Positions 44,656 through 56,982 of a DNA stretch of 64,000 nt are shown piece by piece. Each line of letters begins with the position of its first letter. The stretch's first letter is position 1. The stretch covers positions 602,142 through 666,141 of the forward strand of contig MARA01000022.1 in assembly GCA_001792895.1 (NCBI GenBank). The letters run 5' to 3'. The translations under genes were made by a program, and so were the position numbers. Origin of the DNA: Lentinus brumalis (Eukaryota; Basidiomycota; Agaricomycetes; Polyporales; Polyporaceae). The notes beneath the pieces are model-generated. The model saw only the letters and a program-made list of their open reading frames with translations, made no database searches and was not told the DNA's origin.

Positions 44656-45960
44656 ATGTATCAGCCCGTCCAGCCACACGCTTTCCCTCTCCTCACGTAC
44701 GAGGCGTATCTCCGCGCCCAGCTCGAACACGCGATGCGTATGGCAAACGCGAACGCGAATCCCAACAGCACCTTCAATCCTCCTGCAGACGCGCACATCG
44801 CTCCGTACCACCTCGGGTGTATGCCGCCGGTCAAGGTCCACGTCGTACGTCCCTTCCGTTCGTTGCTCATCCGTTCCTTTGAGCAGAATGTTGGTGCTAG
44901 GAATACACCCTGCCGCCGGGCCAGCACGCTCTCCAGCTTCCATTCGGACTCGAAGGGCCATTCGCTCCCATCAACGCGTGAGTTGGACGCTCTAGTCTGC
45001 GCGGTGGACCGGCACTCACTCTGCATTTCATCAGCACCTTCCCGTTCGTCCCCGCCGTCACACAGGCCGGGAGCGTCTCCAACGCTGCCTCCGCCGTCGC
45101 CCCGCCGCCGATGCCCACGGTCGACACTGGGAGTGGTAGCGGCACCGGCAACGAGACCTCAGTCGCGTCCTCCATCCAGCCTGCTGGCCAGCAATCGACA
45201 GCCCGTCCCGACAACTCGCCGTTGGTCTTGCCCCGCCCGGCTGCACTGCGCGATGCAGTGGAGAAGCGCCGCCAGGCTGCTCATGCATCTCAAGTCGCGC
45301 AAGACCGGCCGCGCGACGCCCACTCGGACTGGAATTCTATGCAAGTCGACGGGCATCCGCGTCCTGAGGCGGCGAGTCCGTTGTCGTCCAACACGAGTCC
45401 CGGCGAGACCGCTCAGACCGCGGCCGAGCCCGTCGTGAAGACTGAGCAGCAGGGCACTGGCAAGTACGTCCTCCTCTCTCCTCTGGATCAGTCCTGCAGT
45501 CGCTTACATCCCTCAACCACACAGGAAAGCCCTCCACCCCGAACGCCACCGGTACAAAATCCGCGGCACGAAGCGCTACGCCCGCTGGTACGCCACCAAG
45601 TCCGCCCTCCCGATCCCCGCCCCGCCCGAATGGCTGCGGCCGACGCACGGCTTCCTGTACGTGCACCAGCACAAGCGCGGCGCGCAGGTGTGGATGTACT
45701 ACGCCCCGGACCGCGTGCGCCGTGGGGAGGGGCCGTCTTCCGACGCTGTGACGGGCACGGGGACGCGGGCGCCGCTGCGCCTGCTGTCGCTTGCGAGCAT
45801 GGGCACCACGGTCGAGGACGGGCGGTGGGTGAAGGCGGAGGAGGGGCTGGAGCACCCGGGGATGGAGGGGTACGTGCTGCTCATGACGGAGGACGACGAG
45901 CCGCGGTGGGTGAAGAGGGCGTCGGCGAGGAACAACCGGAGGGCGCGGGCGCGGGAGTAG
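44656..45960 (+). CDS. Unknown-family member D (376 aa), most complete copy
   Basis: Exons 44656-44844, 44901-44977, 45035-45463 and 45525-45960 are all in phase. The N-terminus reads MYQPVQPHAFPLLTYEAYLR. The middle is a Ser/Pro/Ala/Gln-rich linker. The C-terminal domain (about residues 233-376) reads HPERHRYKIRGTKRYARWYA, FLYVHQHKRGAQVWMYYAPD, GMEGYVLLMTEDDEPRWVKR and a basic tail. The same core order in members A, B and C shows a family; D has no break. The function is unknown. Confidence 0.72.
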
Positions 45961-46251
45961 GCGGATATGTGGACTGTAGATGTGAGTGTTCGACTTCTGA
46001 CATGTGTCGAGGTGGGCCGAGCTGATGTCGCCTCTGTTGCAGCCTGGATATAAGATATCAGTGTCTGTTTGGCTTGCGAGCGTGCCTGTGTCTCGATAGG
46101 TTTCTGCGGCGTGATTGCATGCAATGTACATCATAGTCATATAGATTCACTTGAAAGGTTTGTATGTAGTCCGACAACGCTTGTATGTACTGACCAGCTC
46201 GCTCACCTCAAGGGCTCATGCCTGCCCGGGACGGAGTCGCTGGTACGTATG

Positions 46252-47942
46252 TCAAAGTGCGTACACTATCCGGAGTATTTTGACCTCGCGCACGAGACCC
46301 TGCAGCCTGCGCATGCGGTGCTCCGACAGCGCCGGTTTCTTGTAGTCGCCAGAGAATGTGAGAAGTTTCAACCGCGACCCTTCGCGCGCCCGGTTTTCCA
46401 GTACGGAGAGCAGGGACTCGTGAACCCCCGAACCGTCCCTGCACACGATCGTCAACCATTGGAGCGCGGGCCAGCGAGAGGGATGCCTCCGCATCACGGA
46501 GAGCAAGTTCCGGCACGAGCTGATGCGCACGATCAAGGAGAGGAGAGAGGGGTGCCCGTTGAGTATGCGGGACCAATCTTGTCGCCTCACGGTTATACCG
46601 GCATCGAGTCGCAGCCACAAGCTTCTGAGAGATGCATGGTAGAAGAGCTCCATAATCTCCCCCAGAGCGGTTGAGGGGGACACGTCCTATTGGTACCGCG
46701 CCAACATGGCCGATGGATGGTTAAGGTGAGACACGGCTTGTATCTGCCACTGGCAGGCATGTAGCGGCCGTGGACCGCAAGCACTGCCTTCGACTCGGAG
46801 GCTCGATGTTTGCGGTCATCGATGTAGCAGATGTCGAGGAAGTCCATTGCTTGGATTGCCTTGATGCTGGTAGACCGTGAAGCTGGGATCAGCGTAGTGA
46901 GTGGGGTGCCGCAACCGCAGAGCCAGGTGATATTGAGCTCTGCCGTGCTTGGAACGTCCACCCGCTCGAGGAAGTCATACGCCCATCTGGGCGCGGGCCT
47001 GTGAAAGGTGAGAGACAATGTGGTCAAGTACGGGAGGGAGACTGCGTCCTCAGGCTGGCGCTCCGGGAAAGCGTGTAGAGCGGATGCATTGATATCCAGT
47101 ACCAGCACTTGAAGCTGCGGACAGCTCTGCAGGAACTTCAAGAGCGCTGAGAGCCCGAGAGGCTCGAAGTATATTGGCGCTCCATCGTCGATGTGGAGCT
47201 CCTTCAATGATGGAAACGCGAGCGCCTGACAGGCTACGCCGAGGCCATGCAATGAAAGTGAACGCAGACGGGGAAACTTCCCGCACTGAGGTCGATGGTG
47301 GTTTGGCAGCGCGGTGATCAAAGGTGGGATTGCATGTTCACGGTTACAAGAGCATCGCATCTCCTGTAGCAGGGGCATATGCAAGTCAAGGAAGTCGGTC
47401 ACAAGAGATATGAAGTCGGGTCTTCCTGGAAGTTCCCAGGACAGTGAGCAGATGCGCAGTGTGTGGGATGGGATCTTTGTGAGGAACGAGAGTTCGGTCT
47501 GGATATCAAGTTTGTATGACATGGGCGAGGAGAGTTCGATGAAGGATAGGAGCGACATGGGAGAGTCAGAGTCGATGTTGTGATCGAGGTGTGAAGTCAC
47601 TGCACTAACGGCGAGCATATTGACCCAGAACTCTGGTGTCCGGTGGATGAGATCTCGCCACAGCTTGCATACGTGAGTGATACGGATGTCGGAGGGGCAA
47701 GTGGGGTACACATGACGGAAGACGTTCATGAGGACTTCACGCGGAAGAGTCGCGTGCAAAGGAATCGCCACATTGTGGATATCGGTGAGCTGGGCGATGT
47801 ATCCGTTGATGTCCTCAATCATTGTGCGATAAGCCTGTATCCTTGCGTCTGCTACGGCTGGGATCTTGTGAGGTGGAAGGCCGGAGAAGAGAGCAAGATC
47901 ATCTGGCGGTAGTGGCCGCGGGCTACAGCTCGAATCTGCCAT
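46252..47942 (-). CDS. F-box protein with leucine-rich C-terminal region
   Basis: The F-box (about residues 66-110) reads LPREVLMNVFRHVYP, then ITHVCKLWRDLIHRTPEFW, the usual opening of the many Agaricomycete F-box proteins. The F-box binds SKP1 in SCF ubiquitin ligases; the long irregular Leu-rich tail selects targets. The start at 47942 (MADSSCSPRP) is preferred because a GTGAGT...CAG intron (about 48008-47952) sits in the leader. Near 46690-46790 the frame changes and the protein continues as ALGEIMELFYHASLRSLWLR to the stop at 46252. This is either an unresolved intron ending at CAATAG or a frameshift. Confidence 0.8.
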
Positions 47943-48730
47943 GCCCAATCCGTCCGGTACTGCCTGAGGAAATATCTTAGATGTCCCGATACTTGCGCAA
48001 TGGGGTAACCTCTTACTCACCCACTCCTTCTCAACTTAGTTCTATGTGGTTGACGAGACAGTAGACTTGATGAGAGTTGATGATGAGAAGTCAGACGCCC
48101 AGTCCTTCTGATCGAGCCAAGTACTGTACTTGGTCCACTGGCACCCACGAGCGCGGTTAGGGCGTTTCAGCGAGAGGTATGTCAGGGGATCGTAGGAGCT
48201 CGATGGCAACGAGGCGTGCGCGTGAGCGGTGGTTAAGGAAAACACTCCGAGTCGCTTTGTAGGGACTATTGAGGCGCCGCTCAAACTTCAGCCACAAGCG
48301 CGTCGAGAGCGCGACGCGCGTACTATGACGGCTTTTCTGTACATTAAATACCCAAGCGCACACATCATTATCGTGCATCGCCACATTAACTCCAGCTTGT
48401 ATCACGCAACTTATCAGGACTATCGCGCGTTACTTACTTTCATTAGCTCGCATCTCTTTACACATACCGCGCACATAACCTCCGAGACATCGAGTGCGAC
48501 ATGGACTACCTTGGAGTATCAGGAGTATTGGGGGTGTTGGCCAAGGATAAGCAGAGTATGGTCACGCACCTGCACCAGTGAAGGACAGAGGGCCATGTTG
48601 CCCATCAGCATGTTGTAAGTACGGCCTCTTGGATGGAATGGGGGAGGACAAGGATGTACATAGGGTAGAGTCCGAGGCCTTGATGAAGTTCACTGAAGGG
48701 AGCGATGGCGTGGGTGGAATCAAGAGGGGC
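47943..48730. other. Intergenic region, no gene recognised
   Basis: About 0.8 kb between the F-box gene and the minisatellite. No motif seen on either strand. Confidence 0.45.
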
Positions 48731-49417
48731 AGCAAGCGTGACGAATCTCGCGCAGAGCTTGGCCGTCTCTTCATGGCCGTAGTACGGGTCCTAGAACGAA
48801 CCGAGAGTGCAGAACCGTGATGGAGAGGGGCGGCAAGTCCGGACACGCAAACAAATGCGTGACGAATCTCGCGCAGAGCTTGGCCGTCTCTTCATGGCTG
48901 TAGTACGGGTCCTAGAACGAACCGAGAGTGCGGAACCGTGATGGAGAGGGGCGGCAAGTCCGGACATGCAAACAAATGCGTGACGAATCTCGCGCAGAGC
49001 TTGGTCGTCTCTTCATGGCCATAGTATGGTTCCTAGAAGAGTCCGGAGAGGGCGGAACCAGGATCGAGAGGGGCGGCAAGTCCGGACACGGAAACAAATG
49101 CGTGACGAATCTCGCGCAGAGCTTGGCCGTCTCTTCATGGCTGTAGTACGGGTCCTAGAACGAACCGAGAGTGCGGAACCGTGATGGAGAGGGGCGGCAA
49201 GTCCGGACACGCAAACAAATGCGTGACGAATCTTGCGCAGAGCTTGGTCGTCTCTTCATGGCCATAGTATGGTTCCTAGAAGAGTCCGGAGAGGGCGGAA
49301 CCAGGATCGAGAGGGGCGGCAAGTCCGGACACGGAAACAAATGTGTGACGAATCTCGCGCAGAGCTTGGCCGTCTCTTCATGGCCATAGTATGGGTCCTA
49401 GAAGAGTCCGGAGGATG
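48731..49417. repeat. Minisatellite, about 5.6 copies of a 121-122 bp unit
   Basis: The anchor GACGAATCT recurs at 48740, 48861, 48982, 49104, 49225 and 49347, spacing 121 or 122 bases. Two unit types differ in the segment after CTAGAA (CGAACCGAGAGTG versus GAGTCCGGAGAGGGCGG); their order is a,a,b,a,b,b. Because 121 is not a multiple of three, the array is not a protein repeat; ORFs in it are by-products. Confidence 0.9.
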
Positions 49418-49613
49418 CCTTCCTGGATTGAGCATCTTGGTCCATCCGATCCAAATCTGTAGAGTATCACGCCCACGTGATCTGACGCGTCAAGACGCGA
49501 CGGGGCAAGGGCTCCTTGCCACGACACTCACCACTATCCCGCTTGCTTGTTGACGCGTCATAATATCTCACACCGCAAGGAAATTTGTCTTGAGCTTTGT
49601 CTTGAGTACCAGT

Positions 49614-51689
49614 ATGGCCAAAAAGAACACGAAGAAGCGAAAGTCGGCCAGCAGCCAGGAGGATACCAACACCAGTAAACGTCAGAGGAAACTAGAGACC
49701 TTCTTCAAACCCCAGGTCACAGTACGCCCTTTTGATAAACATGACAAGAACAACGGTACCCGGAAGCTGGTTGCCCTGAATGAGGAGCAGATCCGAGTCC
49801 GGCAGATGGTGGTGGACGAGGGGAAGAATGTCTTTTTCACAGGATCGGCAGGTTCGTACTACTCTATTGATTAGCTCCTATCCTGTCCCATAGATCGGCC
49901 AACATTCTCGCAGGATCGGGAAAGTCGTTGTTGCTCCGGGCAATCATTGTTGCCCTCAAGGCAAAGTACTCCAATAATCCTTCAGTCATCTCCATTACGG
50001 CCAGTACCGGCATGGCCGCGTCAAATATCAGTGGTAAGTCATGAAGCTCATGCCTCGGAGGTCGCCCGCTAAATCTGCATGACGGTTGCAGGAATGACAA
50101 TCCATTCTTGGGGTGCCATAACTCCTGGGCCCGGCGTGCACAACATCGACAAGCAGATTGGGTGCATCAAGAAGTGCAAGCCTGCGTTGAAGCGCTGGAT
50201 GGATACCAAGGTACTGGTTATAGATGAAGGTAAGTCAATTTCCTTGCCTATCACATCGGAAACTAGCTCATACTCATACAGCGTCCATGGTTGATGGCCA
50301 TGTCTTTGATGCTCTTGCAAAGATAGCCAACCAGCTGCGCGGTAAGAGAGCAAATCGGCCCTTTGGCGGCATCCAGGTGCGATCCTATGTATCTCAGCCA
50401 TTGTTTAAGCCTCCAAGACTTCTCTACAGCTTGTTGTCACGGGCGACTTCTTCCAGCTACCGCCCGTTACAAAGTCGGGTGAGGAGCCCTTCTTTGCTTT
50501 TGAGAGTGAAGCGTGGAAGCTTTGCATAGAAGAAGTTGTCACCCTCACGCAGGTATACCGGCAGCAGGATGCGGGCAAGTACTGTATTTGTCCGTGAACA
50601 CTGTTCAATTTAGGCTCACTTGGTCATATTCAGAATTTGTCAAGCTTCTGAATGAGCTGCGCGTCGGAATTGTCTCATTGTCCGCTCAGGAGACTTTCGC
50701 ATCGCTGTCCCGGCCGCTTCCTCCTTTACCCTCTGGTATCCTTCCAACTGAACTCTTTCCGCGGCGAGCTCAAGTTGAGCAAGCCAATGTAAAGCGACTC
50801 GCGGCTCTTCCCGGCTCGGTCTACGCATATGCGTCACGCAATACAGGCACCCATCAGAAGGCCCTCGAACAGTTGGTTGTGCCTTCACGGCTAGCACTCA
50901 AGGTGAATGCGCAAGTGATGCTAGTGAAAAACCTGGACGAGAAGCTTGTCAATGGCACCGTTGGACGCGTCCTGGGGTTTCATACTATAGCAACCTGCCA
51001 GGAGAGCGCCAATCGACCGCTGCCACCGCCCGGCAATAACGGCAAGCCCTCGAGCGGCGCCAGGATGGAAGGTATCCCGAAAGCAAAGGGTCCAGTACGC
51101 AATGTGCAAGTTGGCCCCGATGGGCTAACTCCCGTAGCCCTATGCCGGACGGTCGATATGGAAAAGGAGAACAGCTCGGAGTCTGTCATTTCAACGTCTG
51201 CCAAAGGCAAGTCGACCGACGAGGAGCTCTATCCTCTGGTGGAGTTCCGAACTCAGTACGGAATTGAAATTCTTCTCATCGTCCGGGATGAGTTTCGCCT
51301 TGAGGATAATGAGGGGAAAGTCCTTGCGCGACGCTTTCAGGTATGTCCGCCTCCTACCTACATGACGAAGCTTAAACGGCAAATCTTGTAGCTCCCTCTG
51401 GTCCTTGCGTGGGCAACCTCAATACATAAGAGCCAGGGTCAGACACTCCAGCGTGTCAAGATCGACCTACGGGGTGTGTTTGAGAAAGGACAGAGCTACG
51501 TTGCGCTTTCCCGCGCGGCGTCATTGGACGGGCTCCAGGTGCTGGGCTTCGATCCTAAGAAGGTGCGCTCATACTTGCTCTTCAGTACGAGGGAAAGCTA
51601 ACCTTATAAACCTCCTTACCGTCTAGGTTAAGGCCCATCCAAAGGTAGTGCAGTGGAGCAAAAGCTTGGAGGCTACCGCAAGTTTATAA
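49614..51689 (+). CDS. PIF1: PIF1-family DNA helicase
   Basis: Eight exons (49614-49851, 49914-50033, 50092-50229, 50282-50376, 50430-50574, 50634-51340, 51392-51562, 51627-51689) give 558 residues. All SF1B motifs are present in order: Walker A GSAGSGKS (across intron 1), [10 protein letters not shown], Walker [44 protein letters not shown] and [19 protein letters not shown] basic N-terminus with FETFF-like LETFFKPQ resembles a PCNA-binding or nuclear tail (inference). Intron 5 begins with GC (50575). The enzyme unwinds DNA 5'-3'. Next to integrase-like and TET/JBP-like genes it may be an accessory-element copy, not the host's main PIF1. Confidence 0.93.
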
Positions 51690-52386
51690 GAACACCGCCG
51701 CGCGGAGACATCGTTACCATTGGACTTGCCCTATGTATGCGCACGCGCTATGACGATACCCTAGCATACGGGCTTTGGGAAAATTTGTGCACAATCGGGA
51801 TGTCCGCCCCATGACCCTTCTATTCAACGCGCAAACTGCGGCATTCAAGATGAGTCAAAGGACGCAAGTAGACACTTAAGTTCGCCGAGAAATGGCCGCA
51901 TTCACCGAGAAAGGGCACGGTCAAGATGATGGTCATTGAGAGGGAGGCAACTATACGGACTATACAGATACTACACTAATGCTAGTAAGCATACGAAGGG
52001 ATATCCTAATCAGTGACGAAAGGGCGGCGTAGATACAACACGACGGAGGGATGCATGTGACGAGCGAGCGTCCTGTACAGCGTGTCCAAATCGTACAGTA
52101 CGCTCCAGTATGAGAGCGGTATAAAGTTGAGACGTAATAGAGTTCAGATGGAGACGTAGCCCTTGCAAGGGCAGAGACATAGTGGGTATGGCAGAGCGTG
52201 CGTGCAGGTAAGAGAGACGAGGCGTGCCTAGTATGTATGGGTATTGGTTCATGGGCAGGAGCGTGTATCGGTAAGATATGAGATGCGTTCTGATATCGAT
52301 CTGCGGGCAAGAAGATTGGACCGTGAGGGTGCTACTGGGAATGCGTGACCTTGGATGCGAGTGGGAAAGGTGAGTGGATGAGGCGA
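51690..52386. other. Region between convergent genes
   Basis: 3' flanks of the helicase (+) and of the Cys/His-rich protein gene (-). No gene or repeat recognised. Confidence 0.5.
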
Positions 52387-54469
52387 CTAGTTGCTGGGAT
52401 GATTGGTCTTGTTGAGGGCCGCCCAAGGGTCGTTCTTGACCTTGTTCGGCGTGGGCAAGCCCTCAGGCTTGCGGAGTGTGAATGCAATGGTGCTGCTAGT
52501 TGATGCAGACGCTTCAGTGTTGCCCTTCAGCAGCGGGAACCAGTCGTCATCGGAGTTGACAACGATGGGCTCGTCCAAGCTGCCCGCCAGCCCTGGGGTA
52601 AGGACGTCAACATCCGCGCTTACTCAGAAGTAAGGAAGAGTAACGTACTGATGCGCTTGTTCTGCGTGGCTGGCGAGGGCGACCTGATGCGCTTCTTCGA
52701 CGTCATACGCGAAGACGATGCCTTTGAGGCAGTCTTGGATGGCGCCTTCGACGTGGTCTTGGACAGCGCCTGCAACGTAATCAGCAACTATAAGGAGAGT
52801 CGGCAGGGAAAAGGATGGCATACCTTGTCGGCGAGCCGCTTGGACTGGCGAGCTGGAAGAGAAGTCTGCTGAGAAGCTGCAGCCTTGTGGGAGTCCAAGA
52901 AGAACTCGTCGGCACTGTCCTGACCATCCTCGTCATCGGATGATGAGAGCGTAAAGAGTGGAACCTGGGGCTTGGGAAGAGAATAGGACGGGGCCGCCAC
53001 GCCCTTTCCCTTGCCGCGGGCTTGGGTGGAGGGCGGGGCTTGTTGCTCGACGTCGGAGTCATCTTCGACGGTGTTCACATATGGACGCTCAACCTCCGAG
53101 TCAGTGACGGTGGCGGCGGTGTTGTAGCCCTCGCCCAGCACCCCAGCAAGGTACTTGGAGAAGGTGCCGTCGTTGACGTGTGCCAGAGCAACCGTCAAAT
53201 TCTTGTAGATACCCGGTTCGATCACTGAACGAGTAACTAGATACTACAGGTTAGCGCATCATCTGCAAGATTTGAACCGGGTGACGTACCCAGATGGATG
53301 TTGGTGACATGGTTGGCGCGGCCGGTGGCTGACCGTGCCCTGATGAGGTCCCGTCCGGTGATACCATCGGCGTGCATAGGGATGAGCTTGCGGTATTCCC
53401 GCATGCAGACAGCAACGTGGGACGCCCTGAGAGAGGAGCCGTCATTGGGGCCATCAATAGCGTCCATGAGCTCGTAGTACCGGGGGAAGAGGCGGCGCAA
53501 AAAGTCGTTGCATTGGGCAGTTGACCAGGAGCTGCTGATGAGGAGGGGCTCACCGGTGGCCGGCATGGAGTTGCAGACAAGGCCAGCGGCACGAAGACGC
53601 TCGGTCTCTGCTGGAGTGGGATACCGGGCGTTGTTGATCTTGAAATCAGGAACATCCGACGTGCTGTCCTGAGATTGGAGATGCTACGTCAGACAAACGC
53701 CAATAGCAAGATGAATAGTGACTCACCCGGGTCTCCGACATCCCATACGGAAGCAGGGTGACCTGCCCTACCTCGGTAAGCCGTTCTGCAGCGGTCTTTG
53801 ATGCGCGGCGAGCCTACCGGATAACCATGTAAGTAAAATCGCGCAGGCAATCGGAGGAAGACATGAATGAGATGAACACACCTGAGCGCTGCCAGAAGCT
53901 CCTTGTTGCGCTGACCGGTGCCCAGGTCGAGGATGACGGATGGGGCCGACACCACTAGGAACTTGCGGTCGGAAGCCACGGCTTGCCTCCGCATGGGCTT
54001 GCGACTTGGAGACGCGAGCGATGACATCGGTGATGGACTCCTGCTCTGCGTGAGGAGCGTGCGTGGCCTGCGAGGCGGATGGACCAGCAGAGGGGTGCTG
54101 GCTGAAAGACGGGCCTGCAGAGGAGCGCTGGCTGAAGGAGGGGCCTGCAGACGCGCGCTGGCTGAAGGAAGGACCTGGGAAGAAAGGACTGCCAGCAGGG
54201 TCTTCGGCGGCCTCGTCGTCGTCTTCTTCTGGGATGGAATCCAGCGATGACTCCTCAGGGGGAGCGTGGTCTCTCCACGGGTGGCCGCAGTTACGGCACT
54301 TATCACCCGTCTTCTTGTCAACAAAGTCGGGGCAAAGACATGCCTTTCCTGCCTCCGTCATGTGGAAGCACGGCTGGGCAGTAAGGGCGATGGCCTTGCG
54401 TGACCGTTTTGCTCCACCTGAACCGCCGAGGTTGGAGCGCAGACGAGTGGCGCGTGGGCTGAGATACAT
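52387..54469 (-). CDS. Cys/His-rich protein with FSQ repeats, unknown function
   Basis: About six exons, approximately 54469-53882, 53820-53729, 53686-53287, 53237-52826, 52770-52650 and 52597-52387. Near the N-terminus a Cys/His cluster reads CFHMTEAGKACLCPDF and CRNCGHPWRDH, probably a zinc site. It is followed by an acidic stretch and four 10-residue repeats of the type SAGPSFSQR. The middle has FLVVSAPSVILDLGTGQRNK in a shifted frame, then CNSMPATGEPLLISSSW, NDFLRRLFPRYYELMDAI and CMREYRKLIPMHADGITGRD. The C-terminus is acidic (VVNSDDDWFPLL). Frame changes near 53990 may be decay or error. The neighbours suggest a role in the same accessory block. Confidence 0.55.
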
Positions 54470-54900
54470 GGCAAACCAGGGTATAGGTGAAGGAGGGAGT
54501 GAATGTGGGTGTCGGTGTAGCAAAGCGGAGGTTGGGAGTAGGGAGTAGAAAGAAGGGGTGTGGAAGGCGCTGGAGCAAACAAGAGATATGCGGATGAATA
54601 CTAAAGGAGCGACGCGGGGTGGGCTGGGGGACTAGTAAGGACGGTGGAGGAATGGACGTGGTAGACAGGAGCGAGGTGGAGGAAGGAGACAACGTATGTG
54701 TTCAAGTTCTCGCCTACGGGAAAGGAAGCTTCGTGAGCGCCAATTCCCATGTGTTCAATATAGCGCCCACCCCCATATAGCGCCCGTGCCAGGATGACCG
54801 GCTTTGCATGCATATTCCCGGAGCTGCTCATTCTGTGAGAAAAGGTCAATAGGAAATATTGTGCAACCTGGGAAGAGCGTACCGTATACGCTAATTCAGG
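54470..54900. other. Short spacer, no gene recognised
   Basis: About 430 bases upstream of the Cys/His-rich gene and downstream of the integrase-type gene (both minus). A pyrimidine-rich tract on the minus strand is probably the promoter. Confidence 0.4.
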
Positions 54901-56982
54901 TTACGCGCCCTGCTCTATCAGGAGCGCAGTCATCAACTCCAATCCCTGCGCCCACTCTACGGCACGCCGCCACCAGATACTGAAGGGTAACTCAAATTCT
55001 TCTTGGCGACCTCCACGACCAAAGCTCACAGTTTCCAGGTCGCCATATATACCGCTAGGCCATTCTGTGGGGCTAACCCCAAGATGCATGGGAACTCGCT
55101 CCTGCGCACGCATCTGGTGAAGGCATTGAATAAATAACTCTTCCGTCTCTTCTGAGAAGGGAGATGTGCTGCCAGGTACGGGGATAGGTGGATGTCGGAC
55201 ATGTCGTTGTTGGTCCGCGGCAACTTGGCTATCCACTTCTTGGTCTTCATCCTCCTCGGCTGCATCTGAGTCGGACGTCTCTGAGTCTGTCCCTTCTGCG
55301 TCTTGGGTTGAACTGCTGAACCTGTCCGAAGATATGGAGGATCCATCGTGATCATAATGGCCCGCTCCCGTCTGTCCCGGTTGCGACCGTCTTCGTCGAC
55401 CGTCTGTGCCGTAGTATTGTGAAAGTATGGCAGGATCAATGTCGTTGTGATCTGTGGCGGGAAGGTAGCCTTGCTGAATGGTAGACAAGAAGCGCATGTC
55501 CTGATAATATATGTAGAGATCAATGAACCGCTGCTTACAAGTCTTCTAGCACTTACATTGGGCGTCATGTTGTGTCCCGCCCAGAGACGGGATGCTTATT
55601 CCATTCCCGCTGGAAGTTGCGGCAATCGGTATTGATATCGTCGAGAAAGAGCATGTGGAGAAGCCACAAATGCTCAGGCTTGGAGGGATCAAGGCCATGA
55701 CGCCGCTCAAGACGTGTAAAGAACACCCGCCAGAATATACAAAACTGTGTGCCAACTTCGACCCACATCCGCTCAATACGCACGTTGCGTGTAGAGCTGG
55801 CCGTGGAGTTAATGCCAGATGGAATGATGGTCTGCTCAATTGTGACGTACCTCCCCCACATGAACGAAGCACGGTTAGCACCACGATGTTGGATCATCCA
55901 CACCGCGACTTCCATGTTTTCACCACCACGATCACCGCGCACCCGGGAAGGTGCTCCATAGATTGCGACCGCTTGTAGGAAGAGTTCCAGAACGGTTGAG
56001 GCAAGGTTGTTTGTGCTTGCTCGGAGCATGAGCATCTGTGTGCGTACAGTCAGGGCGGGCTTCAACAATACAGCGGCTCATTTTGCCTACCATGCGGTCG
56101 CAACCATCTGCACCTCCGTGTAAGACAATACCCCACCGGATGAGCTTATGATGCCCATCAATGTGCCATAAGTAGTTGGGGAAGGGAACCGAGTAGATCC
56201 TTCGGTCTATGGCAGGACGTCTGCGGAGAATCTGGCGAAGACCGTCAACACGACGCAAGGATGCCTTCACCCGGGCATGCTGTACACGAAGACCCTTGTC
56301 ATTGAGCCATGCGTAGGCATATCGCCAGCCTGATCGGGGTTTGAGCTCCTTGAAGTAACGTAGAAGAAGGTCGAGGTCCTGATCGGAGATGGTTGCAAAT
56401 GAAGGGAGAGGGACATTGTGCTCTGCCAGCTGCTTGCGAACCGTGTGACGGGACACACCTAGGGCTCTTGCCAGCGCACTTTTGCTGATCTTGCGTCCCG
56501 GCGCCATCGCTTCCTGCAAAACCGCCGGATCAATCCTCACAGCCGGTCGCCCGCGCTTGCCGGTCTGGATGAAGGCCACCACTTGAGGCTTGTGGAGAAT
56601 ATCCCGGTGACTGAACAAAAACGCGTGAGCAGTAGCTAAGCTCCATGGTTACAACTCACATGACATCCACCGAGATCGCGGCCTGGTCAAGCTCAGTGAT
56701 AAGAGCGTTCAACGCCCTATAGCAATCTTCTCCCCAGACACGGTCCCGAACGTCTGCTGTGAGCTGCTGCATGATGGGTAGCATACGAACAGAGAGTCGT
56801 TCAGATTGGAGGCGTAACCTAATAGGATCCCCATCCTCCAGACGGAGAAGCTGGCTTGAATGATTGTAGGCTTCCGCAATCACTTCATGACCCTGTTGTA
56901 CAACTGCGGACCAGAAATAACCAGCAGGCCGATCAGGGAGGTCCGGAAACTGAGCCGGCCGAGACCAAGGGCAAGACGTCAT
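54901..56982 (-). CDS. Integrase core (DDE) protein of the Agaricomycete type
   Basis: Exons run from 56982 to the stop at 54901. An N-terminal segment with a helix-turn-helix (ISKSALARALGVSRHTVRKQ) is followed by the catalytic core: first Asp in LWHIDGHHKLIRWG, second in RVRGDRGGEN, and Glu in RIERMWVEVGTQF. The spacing between second Asp and Glu is 34 residues after splicing of the intron at GR|ST, the classic DD-34-E arrangement of integrases and IS3/retroviral recombinases. The tail is acidic and variable. No RT or LTR is near, so it is not part of a retroelement. Its transposition has not been shown; it may be a domesticated or DNA-transposon recombinase. Confidence 0.8.

Noticed and set aside
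48731..49417. Array considered as CRISPR-like or as a protein repeat
   Set aside because: The genome is eukaryotic, there are no distinct spacers, and the 121-base period breaks any reading frame.
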